DNA of 64,000 nucleotides from Streptomyces yatensis (GTDB lineage: Bacteria; Actinomycetota; Actinomycetes; Streptomycetales; Streptomycetaceae). The notes under the pieces are model-generated. The model made no database searches, was not told where the DNA came from, and saw only the letters and a program-made list of their open reading frames with translations. Numbering within the stretch: position 1 is the stretch's first letter; every line of letters starts with the position of its first letter. Shown one piece after another: positions 16,874 to 25,971 of the stretch. The position numbers and the translations under genes were made by a program. The stretch spans positions 2,356,001 to 2,420,000 of the forward strand of contig NZ_CP072941.1 in assembly GCF_018069625.1 (NCBI RefSeq), in the 5' to 3' direction.

Positions 16874-17692
16874 TCAGAGCCCCGGTCTGCCCGAGGTGAC
16901 GGCGTAGAAGGCGACCGCCGCCGCCGCGCCCACGTTGAGGGAGTCCACACCGTGGGCCATCGGGATGCGGACCCACTCGTCCGCGGCCATCAGCGCCTGG
17001 GTGGACAGCCCGTCGCCCTCCGCGCCCAGCATCAGCGCGACCCGCTCCAGGCGGTGCGGGGCCGCGTCGTCGATGGTGGTGGCCTTCTCGTCGGGGGTCA
17101 GGGCGAGGATCTTGAACCCGGCGTCCCGGACCGCCTCCAACCCCCGCGGCCAGCTCTCCAGACGGGCGTACGGCACGGAGAAGACGGCGCCCATGGAGAC
17201 CTTGACCGAGCGCCGGTAGAGGGGGTCGGCGCAGTCCGGGGAGAGGAGCACGGCGTCCATGCCGAGGGCCGCCGCGCTGCGGAAGATCGCGCCGGTGTTG
17301 GTGTGGTCGTTGACGGATTCCATGATGGCGACGCGCCGGGCGTCCTGGAGGACCGACTCCGCGTCCGGCAGCGGCTTGCGCTGCATGGAGGCGAGGGCGC
17401 CGCGGTGGACGTGGTAGCCGGTGACGCGTTCGGCCAGTTCGGGGCTGACGGCGTAGACGGGGGCGGGGACGTCCTCGATGACGTCCCGCATCACATCGAC
17501 CCACTTGGACGACAGCAGCATCGAGCGCATCTCGTAGCCGGCGAGGCGGGCGCGTCGGATCACCTTCTCGCCTTCGGCGATGAACAGGCCCTCGGCCGGC
17601 TCCCGCTTACGTCGTAGCTCCACATCGGTCAGACCCGTGTAGTCGCGCAGCCGCGGGTCGTCCGGATCATCGACGGTGATGAGATCAGCCAC
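16874..17692 (-). CDS. SpoU/TrmH-family RNA 2'-O-methyltransferase
   Basis: 272 aa. N-terminal substrate-binding region (1-105), then the SPOUT knot: motif 1 NDHTNTGAIFRSAAALG, motif 2 LMLGAEGDGLS and motif 3 IPMAHGVDSLNVGAAAAV. These residues bind SAM and the ribose target, so it methylates a 2'-OH in rRNA or tRNA; the exact nucleotide cannot be told. Start at ATG 17692, consistent with MADLITVDDPDDPRL, typical of the family. Not obviously in an operon with the cobalamin gene 81 bp upstream. Confidence 0.9.
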   Translation of the reverse strand: MADLITVDDPDDPRLRDYTGLTDVELRRKREPAEGLFIAEGEKVIRRARLAGYEMRSMLLSSKWVDVMRDVIEDVPAPVYAVSPELAERVTGYHVHRGALASMQRKPLPDAESVLQDARRVAIMESVNDHTNTGAIFRSAAALGMDAVLLSPDCADPLYRRSVKVSMGAVFSVPYARLESWPRGLEAVRDAGFKILALTPDEKATTIDDAAPHRLERVALMLGAEGDGLSTQALMAADEWVRIPMAHGVDSLNVGAAAAVAFYAVTSGRPGL

Positions 17693-17772
17693 TTAAGTGA
17701 TACTGCCTTGTCCTGGATGCGGTGCCAATGAGCCCGACGCGAATAAGTTACCGGCGGTTACGTCCGCTTACG

Positions 17773-18993
17773 TCAGCGGTGGTCACGGGCCGAGAGGGCG
17801 ACGACATCGCCGATCACCACGACCGCCGGGGGGCGTACCCCCTCGGCCGCGACCTTCTCCCCGACGGTGGCGAGGGTCGCGTCCACCCGCCGCTGGGCCG
17901 GGGTGGTGCCCTCCTGGACCACGGCGACGGGGGTGTCGGCGGCCCGGCCGTGGGCGACGAGGGTCGCGGCGATGGCGCCGATCTTCTCCACGGCCATCAG
18001 CAGCACCAGCGTGCCGCGCAGCCGGGCCAGCGCCGCCCAGTCCACCAGGGAGCTGGGGTCGTCAGGGGCGACGTGGCCGCTGACCACCGTGAACTCATGC
18101 GCGACGCCCCGGTGAGTCACCGGGATCCCGGCCGCGCCCGGGACACTGATGGAGCTGGAGATGCCGGGCACGACGGTGCACGGGATACCTGCCTCGGCGA
18201 GCGCCTCGGCCTCCTCCATGCCGCGTCCGAAGACGAAGGGGTCGCCGCCCTTGAGGCGGACGACCGACTTGCCCGCCTTGGCGTGCTCGATCAGCGCGTT
18301 GTTGATCGCCTCCTGCGCCATGAAGCGGCCGTACGGGATCTTCGCCGCGTCGATCACCTCGACATGCGGCGGGAGTTCATCGAGCAGATCGCGCGGGCCG
18401 AGCCGGTCGGCCACCACCACGTCCGCCTCGGCGAGGAGGCGGCGGCCGCGCACGGTGATCAGGTCCGGATCGCCCGGCCCGCCGCCCACCAGCGCCACCC
18501 GCGGGCCGCGGCTGCGGTGGCGGGGCGCGGCGAGGGTGCCGTCGCGCAGCCCCTCCACCACGGCGTCCCGGACGGCGGCGGAGCGGCGCGGGTCCTGTCC
18601 GGTGAGCACGGCGACGGTGACGCCCTCGCTGCGCCCGGTGGCCGGGGTCCAGGCGGAGGCGGCCTCGGCGTCATCGCTGCGGACGCACCAGATGCGGCGC
18701 GCCTCGGCCTCGGCGGACGCGGTGGCGTTGGCCTCCGGGTCGTCCGTGGTGATCAGGACGTACCAGGCGCCCTCGAAGTCGCCCTCCTGGTAGCGGCGGC
18801 GCTCCCAGCGCACCTCCCCCGCCTCGGCCATGGCCTCGACGGAGGCGGTGGCGGACGGCGAGATCAGCAGGATGTCCGCACCGGCCGCTATCAGCGCGGG
18901 CAGGCGGCGCTGGGCGACCTGCCCCGCCCCGAGGACGACCACACGCCGCCCGGAAAGGCGCAGTCCGACGGGGTATGCGAAGTGTTCGGACAT
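17773..18993 (-). CDS. cobA: Bifunctional precorrin-2 dehydrogenase / uroporphyrinogen-III C-methyltransferase
   Basis: 406-aa CysG-like fusion. Residues about 1-150 are a Rossmann precorrin-2 dehydrogenase (RRVVVLGAGQVAQRRLPAL). Residues about 165-400 are the SAM-dependent uroporphyrinogen-III methyltransferase, with VALVGGGPGDPDLITVRG (GxGxG near the start), VRLKGGDPFVFGRG and CTVVPGISS. It makes precorrin-2 and can oxidise it to sirohydrochlorin, feeding siroheme or cobalamin. ATG start at 18993. It lies downstream of the BluB-CobT fusion on the same strand, separated by an 18-bp tandem-repeat tract. An alternative name would be cysG. Confidence 0.92.
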   Translation of the reverse strand: MSEHFAYPVGLRLSGRRVVVLGAGQVAQRRLPALIAAGADILLISPSATASVEAMAEAGEVRWERRRYQEGDFEGAWYVLITTDDPEANATASAEAEARRIWCVRSDDAEAASAWTPATGRSEGVTVAVLTGQDPRRSAAVRDAVVEGLRDGTLAAPRHRSRGPRVALVGGGPGDPDLITVRGRRLLAEADVVVADRLGPRDLLDELPPHVEVIDAAKIPYGRFMAQEAINNALIEHAKAGKSVVRLKGGDPFVFGRGMEEAEALAEAGIPCTVVPGISSSISVPGAAGIPVTHRGVAHEFTVVSGHVAPDDPSSLVDWAALARLRGTLVLLMAVEKIGAIAATLVAHGRAADTPVAVVQEGTTPAQRRVDATLATVGEKVAAEGVRPPAVVVIGDVVALSARDHR

Positions 18994-19044
18994 GGCGGTG
19001 CGGCTCTCCTCGTGCGAATGCGCGGCCGCTGCGGCGCTGGAGCG

Positions 19045-19106
19045 GCTGATCGGCTGGGGCTTGATCGACTGGAGCGTGATCGGCTGGGACGTGATCGGCT
19101 CTGGTG
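19045..19106. repeat. 18-bp tandem repeats between cobT and cobA
   Basis: Three to four imperfect copies of a unit like GTGATCGGCTGGGACGT / CTGATCGGCTGGGGCTT lie in the gap between the cobT stop and the cobA start. No gene is seen in them. Confidence 0.7.
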
Positions 19107-19145
19107 CGGAGCCCCCGCCGACACCCTACGCGGCGGGGGCGCGCA

Positions 19146-22100
19146 TCAGTTCTTCTCCGTGACCCCCGCGGAGTCGAACGTGGCCACCTCGTGCATCGCC
19201 CGTGCGGCGCTCTGCACCACCGGAAGGGCGAGCAGCGCCCCGGTGCCCTCGCCGAGCCGCAGATCCAGGTCGACCAGGGGGCGCAGGCCCAGCTTGTTCA
19301 GGGCCGCCACATGGCCCGGCTCGGCGCTGCGGTGGCCCGCGATGCAGGCCGCCAGCACCTCGGGGGCGATGGCCCGGGCGACCAGCGCGGCGGCGCCCGC
19401 GCTCACCCCGTCCAGGATCACGGGCGTACGCAGCGAGGCGCCGCCCAGCAGCAGCCCGGTGATCGCGGCGTGCTCCAGGCCGCCGATCGCCGACAGGACG
19501 CCGATGGGGTCGGCCGGATCGGGCTGGTGCAGTTCGAGACCGCGCCGTACGACATCGATCTTGCGGGCGTGCATCTCGTCGTTGATGCCCGTGCCGCGCC
19601 CGGTCACCTCGGCCGGGTCGGCGCCGGTGTAGATGGAGACCAGGGCGGCCGACACGGTGGTGTTGGCGATCCCCATCTCTCCGGTGAGCAGCGCCTTGTT
19701 CCCGGCGGCCACCAGATCGCGGGCCGTCTCGATGCCCACCTCGATGGCGCGCAGCACCTCCTCGCGGGTGAGCGCGGGGCCGACGGTGAAGTCGCCGGTG
19801 CCCGCCCGCACCTTGCGCGGCAGCAGCCCGGGGGTGCTGGGCAGATCGCTGGCCACCCCGACGTCCACGACGCACACCTCGGCGCCCACCTGGGCGGCGA
19901 AGGCGTTGCAGACCGCGCCGCCGCCCAGGAAGTTGGCCACCATCTGGCTGGTGACCTCCTGCGGCCAGGCGGTGACGCCCTGGGCGTGCACTCCGTGGTC
20001 GCCCGCGAAGATCGCGACGGCCGCGGGCTCCGGGATCGGCGGCGGGCACTGCCGGGACAGCCCGCTCAGCTGGGCGGAGATGATCTCCAGCATGCCGAGC
20101 GCACCGGACGGCTTGGTCATCCGCTTCTGCCGCTCCCACGCCTCGCCGAGCGCCTTGGCGTCCAGCGGGCGGATGCCCCGCAGGGTCTCCTGGAGCAGAT
20201 TGTGCGGGTCGCCGCCGGGCAGGGTGCGGCGGCCGTACGTCTCCTCGTGGACGACCCAGGACAGCGGGCGGCGCTTGGACCACCCGGCCTTCATCAGCTC
20301 CGGCTCCTGCGGGAACTCGTCGACGTAGCCGACGCACAGGTACGCCACGACCTCCAGATGGTCGGGCAGCCCGAGCTCCCGCACCATCTCGCGCTCGTCG
20401 AAGAAGCTGACCCAGCCGACGCCGAGGCCCTCGGCGCGGGCGGCGAGCCAGAGGTTCTCCACCGCGAGCGCGGAGGAGTACGGCGCCATCTGCGGCTGGG
20501 TGTGCCGGCCGAGGGTGTGACGGCCGCCGCGGGTGGGATCGGCGGTGACGACGATGTTGACCGGGGTCTCGAGGATAGCCTCGATCTTCAGTTCCTTGAA
20601 CTGCTTGGCCCGGCCCTTGGGGAGGGACTTGGCGTACGCGTCCCGCTGGCGCATGGCCAGCTCGTGCATGGCGCGCCGGGTCTCCGCCGAGCGGATGACG
20701 ACGAAGTCCCACGGCTGGGAGTGCCCGACGCTGGGCGCGGTGTGCGCGGCTTCGAGCACGCGCAGCAGCACCTCGTGCGGGATGGGGTCGGACCGGAAGC
20801 CGTTACGGATGTCCCGGCGCTCGCGCATCACGCGGTGGACGGCGGCGCGCTCGGCCTCGTCGTACCCCTCGGCGCGGGGGCCGATGGGGATGGGGATGAG
20901 CTCGGGCTCGGTGTCGGTCTCGGGGTCCGGTGTGGGTTCCTGGGCCTCGTCCGTTACGGGCTCGGGGGCCGTTTCGGGATCCGTTCGGGGCTCGGGCTCC
21001 GGCTCGGGGCTGTGTGCCTCGGGGTCGTCGGTGGCCGCGGGCTCGGTGGCTTCCGGGTCCGCGGGCTCCGGTCCGGCGGCCCCGGCCTCGGGCTCGGCGG
21101 CTTCGGTCACACCAACCTCGGGCTCGGCGACTTCGGCCGCATCGGCCTCGGGCTCGGCGGCTTCCGGGCCATCGGCCTCGGGGGGAGCGGCCTGCGGCTC
21201 CGTGGCTTCCTGCTCGGTGGTCCCGGGCTCCGTGGCTTCGGCTTCGGGTGCCGTTTCGGGCGTCGGGGCCTCGGGCTCGGTGGGCTGGGCTTCCGCCCCT
21301 GCTTCTGCCTCAGGCTCCGCCGCTGGCTCGGTGGCTTCGGCCGCGGCCTCCGGCACTGCCTCGGCCGCCGCCTCCGCGTCCGGCTCGGCGGTCTCGGACG
21401 CCTCCGCCTCAGCGGCTTCGCTCTCGGTGGCCTCGGCCTCCGGGACGTCCGGGGTGTCCGGGGTGTCCGGGGTGTCCGCCGCTTCGGCCTCGGGAGCCTG
21501 CGCCTCCGGGGACCGCTCCTCGGCCTCGGCCACGGTCTCCGGGCTCTCCGGCTCGGCCGCCGCCTGCTCAGGCGTCTCGGCAGACGGCTCCGGCATCGCT
21601 GCCTCCGCCTCCGGGACGACCTCCGCCTCCGGCGCGGCCTCGGCCTCCGGCTCGGCGGGCGCCTCCTGCTGAGGCGTCTCCGCAGCGGCCGGTTCCTCGG
21701 CGGCGGCTTCCTCGGGCTGAGGCGTCTCGTCGGCCACGTCGGCCACTATCGAGTGAGCCGGGCCCACCGCGATCGGCTCCGCCGATTCGGCGGGCGGCTC
21801 CGGGAGTTCCTGAGCGGCATCCTGGGCGGGGGCCTCGGCGGCGGGAGCGTACGGCTCCTCGGCCGTGACCGGCTCATGGGCCAATTGCGCCGGGATCTCG
21901 GGTGTGGCCTCCGCGGCCGGGGCGGGGGCGGGCTGGGCCTCGGGCTGCTCGGTGACGGGCTCGGTCTGCGCCTGGGCCGGGATGTCGACGACCTGCTCCT
22001 CGGCCACAGCGGCCTCCGGGGCGGGCTCCATGACGGGCTCCCCGGCCTGGGCCGGGATCGTCGCGCCCATCGGGTGCGGGCCCGCGGCCGCCGGGTCCCC

Positions 22101-23300
22101 GTACGCCTGGTCCATCGCGACCGGCTGTGCCTCCGGCGCCATCGCCTCGGGCTGGACGAACTGCTCGGGAGCGGGCTCCGCTTCGGGCCCCTCCGCGACC
22201 TGAGGCTCCTCGGCCGTACCGGCCGTCTCCGCGGGAGCGGGCGCGGGCGCGGCGGCCTGCGCGGCCTGCTGCGCCGGCGGGGTGGAGTCCCAGGCGTCCC
22301 CCGGCTGCGGGGCGTCGACCATCTGCGGGAGGTCCGCGAGCTGGGGCCCGGGGAGCCGGCTCACATCGTCGGGCTGCGCGGTGAAGTACTGCGGCCCTGC
22401 GGCGTACTGGGGCGCGGTGGAGTAGTCGGCCGCCAGCGGCTGCTCGAGCATGATCGGCTGCTCGGGAACGAGGAACTGCTCAGGCGCGCCGAACTGCTGC
22501 TCGGGCCCTGCGAACTGCTGCTCGGACTCGGCGAACTGCTCAGGAGCGGCGAACCGCTGCTCGCCCCCGGCGAACTGCTCGCCCTCGGCGAACTGCTGCT
22601 CGGGCCCGGCAAAGTGCTCCGGCCCGGCGAACTGCTGCTCCGCCATCCCGCCCTGCTCAGGCGCCGGAACGGCCTGCTGCGGCCCCGCCCCGTACTCGGG
22701 CTGGGACCCGGCCTGGTGCGGCACCTGGGGCTGCGGCTCCACCACGGCCTGCGGCTCCGGCTCCGGCGCGGCCTGCGGCTCGGGCTCCGGCTGGCGTACG
22801 GGCGCGGCGTGCCGGCCCGCGGCCGGGCCTCGGTCGGCGAGCGAACGCACCACGCCGTTGGAGGTGTCGGGCACCGGCGGACCCATGTGGAGCGGCCGCC
22901 GGGCGGGGGCGGCGGGTGCCGCGTACGCGGCCTGGGCGGGGGCCGACTGCGGTACGGGCTGCTCCGCCACGGGCTGCGGCTCGGGCATCTGGGTCTCGGC
23001 GTACGCGGCGGCGCCGGGGTCGAGCGCGCCCGCCTCGTAGGCCCCGGTCTGGTACTGGGCCTGCTGCTCGCTCCAGGCGCCCTGGGCGCCCGGCATCAGC
23101 AGCAGATCGTCCTCCTCGCCGACGTGTTCGGGCCCGTCGAGGAAGGTGTAGGCGGCGCCGGGAGGGACACCGGGATGCGGCTGTTCGATGTAACCGGCGT
23201 CGGCAGGCGGGGCATGGACATCCGCCGGGTGCGGATGTCCGAGTCGTCCGCCTGCGTTCTCCGGCAGTCCCTCTCCCGGGACCTGGCCGGTGTCGGTCAT
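19146..23300 (-). CDS. cobT: BluB-CobT fusion with ~800-residue disordered N-terminus
   Basis: 1384 aa. Residues about 1-800 are low-complexity, first Gln/Pro/Gly-rich (PEQQFAGPEQ-type repeats) and then Glu/Ala/Pro-rich. Residues about 805-1030 are BluB-like (RRDIRNGFRSDPIP, APSVGHSQPWDFVVI, GLGVGWVSFF), which cleaves reduced FMN to 5,6-dimethylbenzimidazole. Residues about 1035-1384 are CobT (IFAGDHGVHAQGV, FLGGGAVCNAFA, GEMGIANTT, GRGTGINDEMHARK), which attaches ribose phosphate to that base. Product of one step is substrate of the next. ATG at 23300 has GAGGGG upstream. The function of the huge tail is unknown; it may be a recently expanded linker, and a later start is possible but none is compelling. 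Confidence 0.88.
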   Translation of the reverse strand: MTDTGQVPGEGLPENAGGRLGHPHPADVHAPPADAGYIEQPHPGVPPGAAYTFLDGPEHVGEEDDLLLMPGAQGAWSEQQAQYQTGAYEAGALDPGAAAYAETQMPEPQPVAEQPVPQSAPAQAAYAAPAAPARRPLHMGPPVPDTSNGVVRSLADRGPAAGRHAAPVRQPEPEPQAAPEPEPQAVVEPQPQVPHQAGSQPEYGAGPQQAVPAPEQGGMAEQQFAGPEHFAGPEQQFAEGEQFAGGEQRFAAPEQFAESEQQFAGPEQQFGAPEQFLVPEQPIMLEQPLAADYSTAPQYAAGPQYFTAQPDDVSRLPGPQLADLPQMVDAPQPGDAWDSTPPAQQAAQAAAPAPAPAETAGTAEEPQVAEGPEAEPAPEQFVQPEAMAPEAQPVAMDQAYGDPAAAGPHPMGATIPAQAGEPVMEPAPEAAVAEEQVVDIPAQAQTEPVTEQPEAQPAPAPAAEATPEIPAQLAHEPVTAEEPYAPAAEAPAQDAAQELPEPPAESAEPIAVGPAHSIVADVADETPQPEEAAAEEPAAAETPQQEAPAEPEAEAAPEAEVVPEAEAAMPEPSAETPEQAAAEPESPETVAEAEERSPEAQAPEAEAADTPDTPDTPDVPEAEATESEAAEAEASETAEPDAEAAAEAVPEAAAEATEPAAEPEAEAGAEAQPTEPEAPTPETAPEAEATEPGTTEQEATEPQAAPPEADGPEAAEPEADAAEVAEPEVGVTEAAEPEAGAAGPEPADPEATEPAATDDPEAHSPEPEPEPRTDPETAPEPVTDEAQEPTPDPETDTEPELIPIPIGPRAEGYDEAERAAVHRVMRERRDIRNGFRSDPIPHEVLLRVLEAAHTAPSVGHSQPWDFVVIRSAETRRAMHELAMRQRDAYAKSLPKGRAKQFKELKIEAILETPVNIVVTADPTRGGRHTLGRHTQPQMAPYSSALAVENLWLAARAEGLGVGWVSFFDEREMVRELGLPDHLEVVAYLCVGYVDEFPQEPELMKAGWSKRRPLSWVVHEETYGRRTLPGGDPHNLLQETLRGIRPLDAKALGEAWERQKRMTKPSGALGMLEIISAQLSGLSRQCPPPIPEPAAVAIFAGDHGVHAQGVTAWPQEVTSQMVANFLGGGAVCNAFAAQVGAEVCVVDVGVASDLPSTPGLLPRKVRAGTGDFTVGPALTREEVLRAIEVGIETARDLVAAGNKALLTGEMGIANTTVSAALVSIYTGADPAEVTGRGTGINDEMHARKIDVVRRGLELHQPDPADPIGVLSAIGGLEHAAITGLLLGGASLRTPVILDGVSAGAAALVARAIAPEVLAACIAGHRSAEPGHVAALNKLGLRPLVDLDLRLGEGTGALLALPVVQSAARAMHEVATFDSAGVTEKN
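20890..22700. repeat. Low-complexity repeat-coding tract in the cobT fusion
   Basis: Densely repeated GGCCTCGGGCTCGG-type sextets and related GAACTGCTGCTCGGGCC-type units encode EPEAEA- and PEQQFA-like peptides. The bias leaves a 2013-codon open frame on the opposite strand, which is an artefact of composition. Confidence 0.8.
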
Positions 23301-23579
23301 GCGTACCCCTCGCCCATCGCTAGTGCTCCTTCCAACCGCCTACCGCCGAGAGCAAGCCCCCTGAGCAAGAACGAGCATGCGCCGTGCGCGGCACGTAGAC
23401 ACGCCGAGGCTTGCCTACCGCCACCCCTCCAAGGAAGGGGCATTTTCCGGCCTTTGGCCAATAAAGCGCCGAACGCCGGGCAGCGGTACAGGCAGTACAA
23501 CGATCCGCCAGCCTACCCCGCGCGGTGCCCCGGGCAGGTCACCGGGGCGAAGCTCGGGGCGAACGTCACAAGGACAAAA
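23301..23579. other. Intergenic region upstream of the cobT fusion
   Basis: 279 bp. I looked for a cobalamin riboswitch before cobT; a partial ACCTGCCC element is present but the conserved B12 box context is not convincing. A GGTAGGC element occurs three times. No other gene is supported. Confidence 0.4.
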
Positions 23580-24833
23580 TCACTGGTGCGGGCGGTGACC
23601 GCAGAGCATGAAGGCGACCGCGCGCTCCCGTTCGGTCCAGCCCCGCGTGTCCATTTCGACGGACTGCAGCAGCACGCATTCGACGGCGTAGCCGCCGTCC
23701 TCCAGCGCCTGGCCGATGGCCTCCGCCTCGTCGCGGGTCGCGGCGTGGGTGACGATGCGCTCGGGGCGGCGCGCGGCGCACGCGGCGACGACGGGTGCGC
23801 CCCCTCCCCCGACCCGCACCACGTCCGGCTCCGGCAGATCCTCCAGCACCTCGGGGGCGACGCCCTGGACGACCTGGAGCTGGACGCCGAAGCGGCGGGC
23901 CAGGGTGTCGGTGCGCTCACAGGCGTCCGGGTCGCGGTCGACGGTGATGACGGCGGCGCCGAACCCGGCGGTCTCGACGGCCGCCGCGCCGCTGCCCGCG
24001 CCGATGTCCCAGACCAGGTCGCCCAGGCGGGGGCCGATACGGGCGAGTTGAAGGGCGCGCAGCTGCGGGGACTCGCTCTCGCCCAGCACGGTCCCGTACG
24101 CGGGGCCGGGCAGCGCCCAGCCGCGGACGGCGCCGGGATAGCCGGGGTCGCGTCCGGCGATCCAGCCGCCGCTCTGCAGCGCGCCGCGGGCGGCGCCGGC
24201 CGCCGGGCCGCCGCGGACGGGAGTTATCCCGGAGCCGCCGATGACGATGACGACGTTGGGGTCGCGCCAGGCGTGGTCGGCCGCCTTGTCGGAGGTCAGG
24301 ACGGTGACCTGCTCGCGTTCTGTGCCCAGCGCCTCGCAGATGACGAAGGTGCGGTGCACCGGGCCGAGCAGCAGTGCGAGTTCGGCGGGGCCGGCGCCGG
24401 GCGAGGTGAGGACGGCGACCTTGGTGTGGGCGCGGCAGACGTTGACCGCGCGGCGCAGATCGCGGCTGTGGGCGACGACGACCTGGGCGTCGTCCCAGGG
24501 CATCCCGGCCCGGGCGAAGGCGGCGGCGACGGAGGAGACGGCGGTGACGACCTCGACCTCGAGTCCGTGCTCGGGAGCGCGCAGGGCGCGGACGACGCCG
24601 AAGAAGCCGGGGTCGCCGTCGGCCAGGACCACGGCGGTGCCGCGGTGCTGGGCGATCCTGCGGGCCGCGAGGTCCACGCTGCCGAGCCGGATCCGCTCGG
24701 CGCCCGGCGGGACTTCGGGCAGCGCCAGGTGGTGGGCGGCGCCGGCCACGAGGGTGGCTGCCGCGAGGGCGGAGCGGGCCGCGTCCGTCAGCGGGGTGCC
24801 GTCCCAACCGATCACCGTGACGCGGTCGGCCAT
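23580..24833 (-). CDS. cobL: Precorrin-6Y C5,15-methyltransferase (decarboxylating)
   Basis: 417-aa bifunctional CbiE-CbiT fusion. The N-terminal part (about 1-210) is a corrin C-methyltransferase (VTVIGWDGTPL, VLADGDPGFFGVV, AVSSVAAAFARAGMPWDDAQVV). The C-terminal part (about 240-417) is a Rossmann methyltransferase (LGDLVWDIGAGSGAAAVE, VDRDPDACERT, EVLEDLPEPDVVRVGGGG). It methylates C5 and C15 and removes the acetate side chain on the route to hydrogenobyrinate. ATG at 24833. Upstream of the cobT fusion on the same strand, with 279 bp between them. Confidence 0.93.
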   Translation of the reverse strand: MADRVTVIGWDGTPLTDAARSALAAATLVAGAAHHLALPEVPPGAERIRLGSVDLAARRIAQHRGTAVVLADGDPGFFGVVRALRAPEHGLEVEVVTAVSSVAAAFARAGMPWDDAQVVVAHSRDLRRAVNVCRAHTKVAVLTSPGAGPAELALLLGPVHRTFVICEALGTEREQVTVLTSDKAADHAWRDPNVVIVIGGSGITPVRGGPAAGAARGALQSGGWIAGRDPGYPGAVRGWALPGPAYGTVLGESESPQLRALQLARIGPRLGDLVWDIGAGSGAAAVETAGFGAAVITVDRDPDACERTDTLARRFGVQLQVVQGVAPEVLEDLPEPDVVRVGGGGAPVVAACAARRPERIVTHAATRDEAEAIGQALEDGGYAVECVLLQSVEMDTRGWTERERAVAFMLCGHRPHQ

Positions 24834-25126
24834 CGTCCTTGTTCTCCCCTATGTGTGGCGGGTTCGGGTCTGTCGGGTGCGTCGCGGTGGGCCGCGTGCG
24901 TCGCGTGGTGTGCCTGTGAGGGTTCACGGGCGGGTCGCGGCCGGTGTGCCGCGGATGCGCGGGGCACCGTCCCGGATGCGGCCGAGGCGCGGGTGCTCGG
25001 CGCGGACGAAGAGTACCCCGGCTGGTCCGGACCGCTGGAGCGGGGGCGGGCGTGGGGGTGGTGCGCCGGGGGCGCGGGCGGCGCGAATGCGCCGGATCTC
25101 CGCCCCGGCCGGGGCGCGGCGGGGCG
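24834..25126. other. Intergenic region upstream of cobL
   Basis: 293 bp, very GC-rich, no convincing gene on either strand and no recognisable riboswitch. It probably holds the cobL promoter and the end of the GNAT transcript. Confidence 0.45.
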
Positions 25127-25774
25127 TCAGCCCCAGTCGGAGTAGGTCGGATAGACGCCGAAGCCGTCGGGCTCGGAGATCCGGTCGGGCGCGCCGTCGA
25201 GGTCCTCGGCGAGCAGACTCCAGACGATGAGGTCGGTGCGCATATCGGTCCAGCCGCCGTCCTCCGTCTGGGTGCGGGCTATCCAGGCGTTGCGCAACAC
25301 ACCCTCGCTGATGCAGCCGACCTTCTGGGCGACCTGCTGGGCCGCGGTGTTGCCGGCGGCCGTGCGCAGCTCCAGGCGCTCGAACTTCTGGTCCTGGAAC
25401 AGCCAGCGGGCCACGGCGAGCACGGCCTCCGAGGCATAGCCCTCACCGCGCGCCCAGGGGGCGACGATATAGCTGGCCTCGGTGGCCAGCAGTCTCCAGT
25501 CGGTATGGCTCAGATGCACGATGCCGACCAGCCGCTGGGTGAGGAATTCGGCGACCGCGAAGACGATGCCCCGGCCCGTGGTCCGTTCCGCCGGGGCGAG
25601 CCGCAGCGCCTGGTCGCGGGCGTCCGCGGGGCTGTACGGATTGGGCGCCCGGGTCCAGGCGATGATGTGTTCGTCGTTCATCATGTCCGCGAGCGCGGGT
25701 ATGTCCGCTTCCTCGAACGGGCGCAGCACCAGCCGTTCCGTGCTGATGGAGATGTCCGGGAAGGTGGATGTCAT
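25127..25774 (-). CDS. RimJ/RimL-type GNAT acetyltransferase
   Basis: 215 aa, single GNAT domain of the RimJ/L subgroup: TERLVLRPFEEADIPALADMM at the start, APWARGEGYASEAVLAVARWLF for acetyl-CoA binding, then NTAAQQVAQKVGCISEGVLRNAW. Members acetylate N-termini of ribosomal proteins or small amines. ATG at 25774 has GGAG 8 bp upstream; a longer frame lacks one. Separated from metQ by a terminator. Confidence 0.87.
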   Translation of the reverse strand: MTSTFPDISISTERLVLRPFEEADIPALADMMNDEHIIAWTRAPNPYSPADARDQALRLAPAERTTGRGIVFAVAEFLTQRLVGIVHLSHTDWRLLATEASYIVAPWARGEGYASEAVLAVARWLFQDQKFERLELRTAAGNTAAQQVAQKVGCISEGVLRNAWIARTQTEDGGWTDMRTDLIVWSLLAEDLDGAPDRISEPDGFGVYPTYSDWG

Positions 25775-25873
25775 GCGCCGCTCCGTAACCGGGGGTCGTT
25801 TCAGGGCCGTAGAGAGGCCCAGCATGCAGCATCACGCAGGGGAAATGCAGCACGGGGGGTGAATCGGAAGGCC

Positions 25874-25900
25874 CCGCATCCGGTTGTGGTCCGGATGCGG
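25874..25900 (-). terminator. Terminator after metQ
   Basis: Perfect 10-bp stem CCGCATCCGG / CCGGATGCGG with loop TTGTGGT, 72 bp beyond the metQ stop. Confidence 0.85.
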
Positions 25901-25971
25901 AGCCCTGGGGATCCGCCGGTGGGCGGGAAGGTTGGCGCGATCGTTGCGGTGGTGTCGCGGTGCGCCGGGGA

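Noticed and set aside
23297..23500. 67-aa minus-strand ORF whose stop overlaps the cobT fusion ATG
   Set aside because: The ATGA overlap is suggestive, but the peptide has no recognisable features and a strong ribosome-binding site belongs to the cobT start.
23301..23579. Cobalamin riboswitch before the cobT fusion
   Set aside because: Only a partial ACCTGCC-like element is present; the conserved B12 box and surrounding helices are not convincing by eye.
19104..25145. A 2013-codon open frame on the plus strand across cobT and cobL
   Set aside because: It is antisense to two clear enzyme genes and consists of low-complexity Leu/Gly/Arg-rich sequence; stops are rare because of GC content and the repeat tract.
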